This document shows positions 1-5,454 of a DNA stretch of 7,837 nt, piece after piece. The notes beneath the pieces are model-generated. The model worked only from the letters and a program-made list of their open reading frames with translations, made no database searches and was not told the origin of the DNA. The DNA comes from Gammaproteobacteria bacterium (GTDB lineage: Bacteria; Pseudomonadota; Gammaproteobacteria; S012-40): assembly GCA_029857925.1 (NCBI GenBank), contig JAOUGF010000084.1, positions 1 through 7,837 of the forward strand, given 5' to 3'. How positions within the stretch are numbered: the first letter of the stretch is position 1; each line of letters begins with the position of its first letter. Position numbers and translations under genes: made by a program.

Positions 1-2
1 AC

Positions 3-476
3 GATGAAATCGACGGCTGCGGCGCGAACCAAAATCACCGCGAAATCGACGCCACTGTGTTGCAAGTGACCGCGATGTTCTTAAACAACATCGATCCGCC
101 GGCGCCTGTCGCATGCGCGTCCTTGGCGGGTGCGCAGGTGTTCAACAGCACCGGCTGTACGTCTTGCCATACGCCTTCGCTGCCGGGACCCGGTGCGCGT
201 GGCGCCGTGCGTTTGTACTCCGACCTATTACTGCACGACATGGGCACCGGCTTGGCCGACCAAATGCAACAAGGCTCGGCCAAGGGCCACGAATGGCGCA
301 CCATGCCGTTGTGGAGCTTGAAAGAACGTAGCAAGTTCCTGCACGACGGTCGTGCCACCACCGTCACCGACGCCATCTCGGCGCACGGCGGTCAGGCCCA
401 AGGCGCACGTGACGTGTTCCAAGGCTTGAGCGACGCCGACAAGGCGACGATGTTGGAATTCTTGCAATGGATCTAA
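3..476 (+). CDS. DUF1111 di-haem cytochrome c / putative thiol oxidoreductase, C-terminal part
   Basis: The reading frame is open from the window edge (first full codon at 3) to the TAA at 474-476, giving 157 residues; the start lies outside. A c-type haem motif CTSCH lies at residues 52-56. It is followed by YSDLLLHDMG, in which Met80 may be an axial ligand, then by TMPLWSLKERSKFLHDGRAT and a closing HGG...AR..F..L segment. This order is typical of the C-terminal haem domain of the DUF1111 family, which are exported di-haem proteins of about 400-500 residues related to di-haem peroxidases. The first haem site and the signal peptide must therefore lie upstream. The family is often called thiol oxidoreductase, but its reaction is poorly established; in some proteobacteria it sits beside imelysin-type iron-uptake genes, which cannot be checked here. 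A GTG at 57 falls inside the conserved domain and is not a real start. The gene ends an operon, since a strong terminator follows 34 bases after the stop. Family assignment is firm; function is not. Confidence 0.88.
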   Translation, partial: DEIDGCGANQNHREIDATVLQVTAMFLNNIDPPAPVACASLAGAQVFNSTGCTSCHTPSLPGPGARGAVRLYSDLLLHDMGTGLADQMQQGSAKGHEWRTMPLWSLKERSKFLHDGRATTVTDAISAHGGQAQGARDVFQGLSDADKATMLEFLQWI

Positions 477-510
477 TGCAATCCGTTTAGTTTAGATTGC
501 GCAATGTAAC

Positions 511-551
511 AACCGCGCCGGTGTGCTCCTTGCACCGGCGCGGTTTTTTTT
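511..551 (+). terminator. Strong intrinsic terminator after the DUF1111 gene
   Basis: A perfect 13-bp inverted repeat (AACCGCGCCGGTG at 511-523 and its exact complement at 533-545) encloses a 9-base loop and runs into a T tract ending at 551. It starts 34 bases after the cytochrome stop codon and so ends that transcript. On the other strand the stem is not followed by a long T run, so it should act mainly rightward. Confidence 0.95.
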
Positions 552-825
552 GACCTGCAAAAAAACATTATTTCGTTGACCTGCGCCACGCGCGTAGTGA
601 CGGCACCCGCGTTAAACCCCCGAAAATGTAGAAAAGTAAGACTAAAAGAATTGTGCCTATCGCTTTTTTACTTTCGATAAGTTGTAAACGATAGTAACGC
701 GCACTTCAGTACGCCGCGCGTGCAACGCTACATTTTATTGAATTAGACGTAATATGTTTCACCTGATCCTGACTGAAGGAGTGAAATGTATTTGACACGA
801 ATGCAGGTCAACTAAAGGAAGGGCA
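552..825 (+). promoter_or_regulatory. Upstream region of the chemoreceptor gene, with repeated TTGACCTGC
   Basis: This 274-bp gap has no credible gene and should hold the chemoreceptor promoter. A TAATAT at 750-755 is a possible -10 box, but no good -35 box stands 16-18 bases before it. A TTGACA at 792-797 is too close to the start codon to serve the gene. No convincing flagellar sigma-28 pair was found, although CGATAA occurs at 675-680. The 9-mer TTGACCTGC occurs at 550-558 (overlapping the preceding terminator's T tract) and 576-584, and inverted as GCAGGTCAA at 803-811, with a tenth base shared by the last two. This could be a regulator site, which is inference. The ribosome binding site AAGGA at 815-819 is 6 bases before the ATG. 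Confidence 0.4.
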
Positions 826-2508
826 ATGGGCGCGTTGGAAAACACACAGACTGGCGACGAAACAAATTATCAGGGCATTCTGGACGCCATCAACAAAGTA
901 CAAGCGATCATTGAATTTAATCTGGACGGCACCATCCTTTCCGCAAACGATAATTTTTTAAACGCAATGGGTTATCGCCTTGATGAGATCAAGGGAAAAC
1001 ATCATAGTATGTTTGTAGAACACTGGTTCAAAGAAAGCGAAGAATATAAAAATTTTTGGGCCAAGCTCAATCAAGGCTTGTATGATTCGGCGGAATATAA
1101 ACGCCTCGGCAAGGGCGGTAAAGAAATATGGATACAGGCCTCTTACAACCCGATCATGGATATGAACGGTAAACCGTTTCGGGTGGTAAAATACGCGACG
1201 GACGTCACCTCGCAAAAATTGAAAAATGCATACTTTTCGGGGCAGATCGCTGCGATAGACAAGTCGCAGGCGGTGATAGAATTCAATATGGACGGCACTA
1301 TCGTAACCGCCAACGATAATTTCCTGAATGCGATCGGTTATCGGCTGGATGAAATCAAAAACAAGCATCACAGCATGTTTGTTGAACCAGCACAAAAGAA
1401 CAGCAAAGAATACAAAGATTTTTGGGCCAAGCTCAATCAGGGCAACTATGACGCAGGCGAATACAAACGCATCGGCAAGGGCGGCAAAGAGATTTGGATA
1501 CAGGCGTCGTATAATCCCATTATGGATTTAAATAACAGGCCGTTCAAGGTCGTCAAATACGCCACTGACATCACGCCGCAGAAAGAAATGCAGATCACCG
1601 TCGAGAACGTGTTAAAAGAAACCAGCCAGGTGATGAACGGGTTGGCCAAGGGCGATCTGACTCAAACCATGACAGGCAAATACCAAGGCGAGTTTGCGAA
1701 ATTGCGTGACGCGGTAAACAGTTCCATCCAAAATTTGTTAAATATGGTCAGCGAAATTCGTGTTTCAGTAGAAAATATCAGCAATGCGGCATCTGAGATT
1801 TCACGCGGCAATATTGATCTAAGCCAACGCACGGAAGAACAGGCCTCTTCGTTGGAGGAAACGGCGTCCAGCATCGAGGAACTGACCGCCACCGTGAAAC
1901 AAAATGCGGACAATTCAAAGAATGCTCAAAAGATGGCCACCGGCGCCAGGGATTCGGCGCAAAAAGGTGGTGCCGTTGTAAAAAATGCGATTACCGCAAT
2001 GAGCGAGATCAATACCGCGAGTAAAAAAATCGCGGATATCATCGGCGTCATAGACGAGATCGCTTTTCAGACCAATCTGCTGGCGTTAAATGCCGCCGTC
2101 GAGGCCGCGCGCGCGGGCGAGCAGGGACGCGGCTTTGCGGTGGTCGCTACGGAAGTGCGCAACCTTGCGCAGCGCAGCGCGGTCGCCGCCAAAGAGATAA
2201 AAACACTTATCAAAGACAGCGTAAACAAAGTGGAAGAAGGCTCACGCTTGGTGGACGAATCCGGCAAAACGCTGGATGAAATTGTCGGCGCCGTCGCCAA
2301 TGTGAACGATATCATTACCGAAATATCCGCCGCCGGTCAGGAACAATCGGCGGGCATACAACAAGTGAACAAGGCGATTTCACAAATGGATGAAATGACG
2401 CAACAAAATGCCGCACTGGTGGAACAAGCCGCGGCGGCCAGTGAATCCTTAACGGAGCAAACCGACGGCCTCACAAAACTGATCGGCTTTTTTAACGCCG
2501 GTTCGTAA
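826..2508 (+). CDS. Soluble chemoreceptor: PAS-PAS-HAMP-like-MCP signalling protein (BdlA/Aer-like)
   Basis: A methyl-accepting chemotaxis protein of 560 residues that would relay a PAS-sensed signal, perhaps redox, oxygen or a small ligand, to CheA and CheW. PAS/PAC domain 1 spans about residues 15-130 and PAS/PAC domain 2 about 137-252. A HAMP-like stretch with NGLAKGDLTQ follows at about 256-310, then a long coiled coil. The coil carries a methylation-type segment TEEQASSLEETASSIEELTA (336-355) and the conserved hairpin tip around FQTNLLALNAAVEAARAGEQ (414-433). No signal peptide or membrane segment is visible, so it should be cytoplasmic. The architecture resembles Pseudomonas BdlA (two PAS plus MCP) with a HAMP-like part added. 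The C terminus (GFFNAGS) lacks the NWETF-type CheR/CheB tether. The ATG at 826 has a good AAGGA ribosome binding site. The gene stands alone with no che genes nearby. The ligand or cofactor cannot be read from the sequence. Its PAS-coding part is notably AT-richer than the signalling part. Confidence 0.95.
   Translation: MGALENTQTGDETNYQGILDAINKVQAIIEFNLDGTILSANDNFLNAMGYRLDEIKGKHHSMFVEHWFKESEEYKNFWAKLNQGLYDSAEYKRLGKGGKEIWIQASYNPIMDMNGKPFRVVKYATDVTSQKLKNAYFSGQIAAIDKSQAVIEFNMDGTIVTANDNFLNAIGYRLDEIKNKHHSMFVEPAQKNSKEYKDFWAKLNQGNYDAGEYKRIGKGGKEIWIQASYNPIMDLNNRPFKVVKYATDITPQKEMQITVENVLKETSQVMNGLAKGDLTQTMTGKYQGEFAKLRDAVNSSIQNLLNMVSEIRVSVENISNAASEISRGNIDLSQRTEEQASSLEETASSIEELTATVKQNADNSKNAQKMATGARDSAQKGGAVVKNAITAMSEINTASKKIADIIGVIDEIAFQTNLLALNAAVEAARAGEQGRGFAVVATEVRNLAQRSAVAAKEIKTLIKDSVNKVEEGSRLVDESGKTLDEIVGAVANVNDIITEISAAGQEQSAGIQQVNKAISQMDEMTQQNAALVEQAAAASESLTEQTDGLTKLIGFFNAGS
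904..1575 (+). repeat. Tandem duplication of the PAS-coding unit within the chemoreceptor gene
   Basis: Residues 27-128 (904-1209) and 149-250 (1270-1575) align without gaps at a constant offset of 122 residues (366 bp). By hand I count 21 differences in 102 positions, about 79% identity, and most changes are conservative. Blocks such as GKGGKEIWIQASYNPIMD and FWAKLNQG are identical. The main difference is a short stretch just after HHSMFVE (HWFKESEE against PAQKNSKE). This indicates an internal duplication, fairly recent on the protein scale. Confidence 0.9.
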
Positions 2509-2986
2509 AAGAATCTCTACCCATCAATTGACTCAACAACAACCTCCTCCCCGCGATACGCGTTGACGATGATCACGCGCTTAGTGGCGCTGCCTAGCGC
2601 TACGCAGCTACGTATATTGGTTGTAGTCAACGTGCTATCGGCAAAGGTCACAAAGTTAAGCAAGGTTCTATTCAGAAATCACCCATTGGACAACGCGTGG
2701 AAGACACCCAGAGAATATATATACAAAAAGCAAAGCATCACGCGCGCATGACACGCTCCAAGGCCCAAGCGACAAGAACAAAGCGACAGTGCTACAATTC
2801 TTACTATGCATTAAATGCAGTCTGTAGATGGAATAATATGCGTTGACGGCATGTTTATATCCTAGATCGTACTGGGTGTTACGGCCGTGCCGGTCGGGCC
2901 CAAGCCCCGGCGCAGCCTTTTCTATGGACGGTGTATGCCTCGCGTCATCGCTGTTTCAGTAGTTTTTCACAACCAAGAGGCCTGTC
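2509..2986. other. 478-bp intergenic region before the peroxidase gene
   Basis: No gene is supported here. The 62-codon open frame at 2563-2751 has no ribosome binding site, no recognisable domain and overlaps a secondary structure. A nested inverted repeat occupies 2528-2630. The middle part holds an AT run near 2715-2730 and a small inverted repeat TGCAT-TAA-ATGCA at 2807-2819. A possible -35 box TTGACG lies at 2843-2848, without a convincing -10 box at standard spacing. A short GC-rich inverted repeat (GCCGG at 2889-2893 with CCGGC at 2907-2911) is followed by TTTT at 2918-2921 in the likely leader of the peroxidase mRNA. No clear terminator for the chemoreceptor gene was found apart from the nested repeat, which lacks a U tract. 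Confidence 0.5.
2528..2630. repeat. Nested imperfect inverted repeat of about 103 bp
   Basis: Four pairs of complementary arms are nested in order. TTGACT (2528-2533) pairs with AGTCAA (2625-2630), and ACAACC (2539-2544) with GGTTGT (2619-2624). ATACG (2556-2560) pairs with CGTAT (2611-2615). The central 8-bp hairpin is GTGGCGCT (2584-2591) with AGCGCTAC (2596-2603), loop GCCT and one G-T pair. There is no T tract, so it is not a standard intrinsic terminator. It may be a degenerate small inverted-repeat element, a structured 3' end of the chemoreceptor mRNA, or chance. No target-site duplication was visible at the ends. Confidence 0.5.
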
Positions 2987-3994
2987 ATGTTACGTAAGAC
3001 AAAAGACGTTTGTTTGATCTCCACCCTTGCCGGTGGACTGTTTGCGGGTGTCGCCAACGTCCACGCGGCGGATGAAGTCACCGCCGAAAAGGTCGTTTCG
3101 GCGATCGAAGGCACCTTCGGCGTCACGCCGGGCGAACGCCGCAACCACATCAAAGGCACTTGCGCGACCGGTGAATTCATCGGCACGCCCGAAGCCGCCG
3201 CGCTGTCGCGCTCGCCATTGTTCAGCGGCAAACCGGTATCGGTCATCGCGCGTTACTCGTTGTCGGGCGGCAACCCCAAGGCGCCGGACACCGCAAAAAG
3301 CGGTCGCGGTATGGCGTTGGAATTCCGGTTACCGAAGAACGAAATGCAACACATGACGATGCTGAACACGCCAGTCTTCGGCGCTGCGGTTCCGCAAACC
3401 TTTCTCGACCTGATGATCGCGACGCGACCCGACCCCGCGACCGGCAAACCCGACCCGGAAAAGGTCAAGGCCTTCAAGGCCTCGCACCCGGATAACGCGG
3501 CACAGGCGGCCTTCCTCGCCAACAATAATCCGCCGACCAGCTATGCGAACAGCGCATACTGGGGCATCCATACCTTCAAATTCGTCGACAAAGACAACAA
3601 GACCACATTGGTACGCTGGCGCTTTGTACCGCAGGATGGCGAAAAACGCCTGTCGGATGACGAGTTAAAGACCGCATCGCCGAATTTTCTGGAACAAGCG
3701 CTGATCGACCGCACCAAGACCGGCCCGGTGCGTTATGACATGATGGTGACGCTAGGCCAGGCCGGCGATACTGAAACGGACCCGACCGTCGCGTGGCCGG
3801 AAGATCGCAAACAAATCAAGGCAGGCACACTGAGCATCGCGGCAGCCACGCCGCAAAAAGGCGCGGAGTGTGAGAAGATCAATTACGATCCGCTGGTGAT
3901 GTCTGACGGTATCGCCGCGACGAATGACCCTATCCTACAATTCCGTTCGCCTGCGTATGCGCTGTCGTTCGCGAAGCGTTCAGGCAATATGTAA
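2987..3994 (+). CDS. Periplasmic catalase-family peroxidase (SrpA-like)
   Basis: A 335-residue haem peroxidase of the small catalase-related group, expected to use H2O2 in the periplasm. Residues 1-27 form a signal peptide (basic MLRKTK, hydrophobic core, VHA cleavage site before ADE). The distal haem-pocket histidine is His54 in RRNHIKGTCATGEF. The conserved catalase arginine/glycine segment is GRGMALEFRLP, and the pocket asparagine is Asn127 in MLNTPVF. The C-terminal DPILQFRSPAYALSFAKR supplies the Arg-x-x-x-Tyr pattern (Arg320, Tyr324), where Tyr is the proximal haem ligand in catalases. The length suits the minimal catalase fold, without the extra C-terminal domains of large catalases. 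The ATG at 2987 has AAGAGG 6 bases upstream. Relatives are often encoded beside a cytochrome b561 gene; none is present here, so the gene appears to be its own unit. Related proteins have weak catalase but clear peroxidase activity, so true catalase function is uncertain. Confidence 0.93.
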   Translation: MLRKTKDVCLISTLAGGLFAGVANVHAADEVTAEKVVSAIEGTFGVTPGERRNHIKGTCATGEFIGTPEAAALSRSPLFSGKPVSVIARYSLSGGNPKAPDTAKSGRGMALEFRLPKNEMQHMTMLNTPVFGAAVPQTFLDLMIATRPDPATGKPDPEKVKAFKASHPDNAAQAAFLANNNPPTSYANSAYWGIHTFKFVDKDNKTTLVRWRFVPQDGEKRLSDDELKTASPNFLEQALIDRTKTGPVRYDMMVTLGQAGDTETDPTVAWPEDRKQIKAGTLSIAAATPQKGAECEKINYDPLVMSDGIAATNDPILQFRSPAYALSFAKRSGNM

Positions 3995-4457
3995 TTTAGT
4001 TTTTCTGTAAACGAAGCGTAATTGAATAACGCGGGGTTTGGGGCGAATGGGATTTCCCGTTTTACCTTGACCCTGTTTTATTTTTGATAGTCCAAAACGG
4101 TTGGCCGCGCCATTAACACAGGGTGAGGCACGCAGTAAATGCGGAAATCGACAAATCCAGCGTACACATACCGAAGTCTATGCTTGAGCTACTTGCATGC
4201 AACATAGCATCTAAATCAACAATCCCATTCATCTGCCATTCATCACCACACACCATGCCGCCATCCCATTCAGCCAGCATTCACGAAATGTTGATTTTTC
4301 TCGAGATTAAGTCGCATTTTTAGAGTTTTGATTGAATCTTCCCTCAACCATCGTGTCTATCTATACGCTAAACATGGTGAGTTGAATTTCACAGAGCTTG
4401 ATGATATTCGACGGATTCAGCCGCCATTCACTTAATCTTGAACTGGAGATATTGTTT
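3995..4457. other. 463-bp gene-poor region between the peroxidase and the Lys/His-rich protein gene
   Basis: No credible gene. The open frame at 4123-4323 begins with GTG, lacks a ribosome binding site and has a composition with no recognisable domain. The region is AT-richer than the peroxidase gene. It contains a weak terminator-like hairpin near 4046-4063 and four exact copies of CCATTCA (4225, 4236, 4266, 4424). The promoter of the downstream small gene should lie in the last 150 bases. TTGATT/TTGAAT at 4328-4337 and TATACG at 4362-4367 are present, but their spacing does not fit a good sigma-70 promoter. Confidence 0.45.
4046..4063 (+). terminator. Weak possible terminator after the peroxidase gene
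   Basis: A short stem AATGGG/CCCGTT (4046-4051 with 4056-4061, one G-T pair, loop ATTT) is followed by only a couple of T residues. It lies about 50 bases after the peroxidase stop. The stem is short and the T tract poor, so this is tentative. Confidence 0.3.
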
Positions 4458-4715
4458 ATGAAAAATGTTATCAAAGTGTCTACTGCCGCTGTATTATTTG
4501 CTGTGACAGGTGCCGTGTTCGCGTTGGACGCAACGCCCGTCAACACTCAAGCACGTCAGGAACTGAAGGTCGCGCAAAATACCGGTGATGCCGCTGGCGC
4601 AAAAACGGAAAAAAATATTTCGCATAAGGACAGCAAGAAATCAAATCACGAAAAACGTAAATCGCACCATGCAAAGAAGGCGTCGCACAAGACCCCGCAA
4701 CGTGACAAACCGTAA
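4458..4715 (+). CDS. Small exported Lys/His-rich protein (acid-shock-protein-like composition)
   Basis: An 85-residue protein. The ATG at 4458 is chosen over the in-frame ATG at 4398 because GGAG at 4445-4448 is 9 bases before it and because it places a signal peptide exactly at the N terminus: basic MKNVIK, a hydrophobic stretch, and AVFA as likely cleavage site after residue 22. The predicted mature part is 63 residues with about 12 Lys, 3 Arg, 5 His and 7 acidic residues, so strongly basic. The last 35 residues are a low-complexity run of Lys, His and Ser (for example KKSNHEKRKSHHAKKASHK). There is no cysteine. The design (signal peptide plus basic Lys/His-rich tail) recalls the enterobacterial acid-shock protein Asr, but this is similarity of composition, not shown homology. 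Possible roles are periplasmic proton or metal buffering or binding of polyanions; all are inference. Its own strong terminator follows, making a one-gene unit and supporting a real gene. Confidence 0.8.
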   Translation: MKNVIKVSTAAVLFAVTGAVFALDATPVNTQARQELKVAQNTGDAAGAKTEKNISHKDSKKSNHEKRKSHHAKKASHKTPQRDKP

Positions 4716-4742
4716 AAGTGTGATTGTGCACGGTGTAGCAAC

Positions 4743-4773
4743 ACATGGCCCCTCACTGGGGCCATGTTTTTTT
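4743..4773 (+). terminator. Strong intrinsic terminator after the Lys/His-rich protein gene
   Basis: A perfect 10-bp stem (ACATGGCCCC at 4743-4752 with GGGGCCATGT at 4758-4767), loop TCACT, runs into a T tract ending at 4773. It lies 27 bases after the stop codon. The opposite strand lacks a T tract after the stem, so it serves the rightward gene and does not obviously stop the converging tlpA-like transcript. Confidence 0.95.
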
Positions 4774-4920
4774 CAGCATCTGATTGTGGCATTGCACGGA
4801 TCGAAAATGAAAATCGGTTGCTTAAGCCTCGCGCTTTTTTGATACACGTTACGCTAGTCCGCACGTTTGTCATCAATCTTCGTTACATCTATTTGATCTG
4901 CGAATCTATTACAACCAAAG

Positions 4921-4933
4921 AGTGGCGACCACT
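4921..4933 (-). terminator. Possible weak terminator of the exporter-thioredoxin operon
   Basis: A small perfect inverted repeat, AGTGG-CGA-CCACT, lies 9 bases past the stop codon of the thioredoxin-like gene when read leftward. It is followed on the - strand by CTTTGGTTG, a poor T tract. The 3-base loop and 5-bp stem make it weak; the rest of the 169-bp convergent gap (4774-4942) shows nothing better. Confidence 0.3.
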
Positions 4934-4942
4934 TCACCTACC

Positions 4943-5452
4943 TCACAACTTCACCCCCAACGTCTTCGCGATCAACGTCACCGATTCCTGGCTATCCCAC
5001 TGTCGTGCGCCACGCACCTTTTTCAGCACGCGGCCTTTGGCGTCTATCATGATCGTCAACGGGATCGTGTCGGCGCCCAACATACTTTCCCAGGTCAGTT
5101 TATAATCGAGATAATTCGCGAACATCACACGGGTTTGCATAATAAAATTTAGCGCGGCGTCGCCGTCGTCATCGGTGGAGATGCCGATGATATTAAACTG
5201 CTTACCGTTATAGCGTTTTGCGAGGCGGCTCAATGAATCCATTTCCGAACGGCAGGGCCCGCACCAACTCGCCCACACGTTAATGATCAACGGCTTTCCG
5301 CGTAATTCGGAACCCTTGCGGTTATCGCCCGCGAAGCCATACAACATCGCCTCACGCAGCGTTTCACCCTCCGGCACCTCTCCGGGCGTAGCGGCGATCA
5401 CCGTAGTATTGAGCAACATCAGCATTGCGATCAGACCGAATAATTTAGCCAT
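4943..5452 (-). CDS. TlpA/ResA-like periplasmic thiol-disulfide protein (thioredoxin fold)
   Basis: A 169-residue exported thioredoxin-family protein, likely a thiol-disulfide reductant in the periplasm. Residues 1-20 are a signal peptide (MAK, hydrophobic core, VIA before ATPGE). The active site WCGPC is at 63-67 (Cys64, Cys67) within NVWASWCGPC, and the cis-proline is Pro131 in DTIPLTIMID. These motifs fit the AhpC/TSA-Redoxin TlpA-ResA group. The length is normal for the group and there are no further cysteines. The open frame extends 40 codons further upstream, but that part lies inside the preceding exporter gene. The ATG at 5452-5450 is chosen because it begins the signal peptide and stands 2 bases after the exporter stop codon, with GGAG and AAAGGG upstream. 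The tight spacing shows cotranscription with, and perhaps translational coupling to, the exporter. TlpA-type proteins often serve cytochrome c or oxidase maturation; no ccm gene is visible here, so the partner is unknown. Confidence 0.93.
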   Translation of the reverse strand: MAKLFGLIAMLMLLNTTVIAATPGEVPEGETLREAMLYGFAGDNRKGSELRGKPLIINVWASWCGPCRSEMDSLSRLAKRYNGKQFNIIGISTDDDGDAALNFIMQTRVMFANYLDYKLTWESMLGADTIPLTIMIDAKGRVLKKVRGARQWDSQESVTLIAKTLGVKL

Positions 5453-5454
5453 CA

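Noticed and set aside
643..680. A possible sigma-28 (flagellar) promoter, TAAAAGAA with CGATAA, before the chemoreceptor
   Set aside because: The spacing (about 22 bases or more) is far from the roughly 11 bases needed and the -10 part lacks the GCC.
792..797. A perfect TTGACA -35 hexamer before the chemoreceptor start
   Set aside because: A matching -10 box would fall on the ribosome binding site at 815-820, which reads AAGGAA-like sequence, so it cannot serve the gene from there.
2563..2751. A 62-codon open frame beginning MTMITR, similar in its first residues to LacZ-alpha
   Set aside because: The match is five residues only, the start codon is TTG, no ribosome binding site is present, and it overlaps the nested inverted repeat. 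The rest resembles no known protein, so a cloning-vector or lacZ origin is not supported.
4123..4323. A 66-codon open frame in the gap after the peroxidase gene
   Set aside because: GTG start without a ribosome binding site, no domain, and scattered repeats rather than coding pattern; probably chance.
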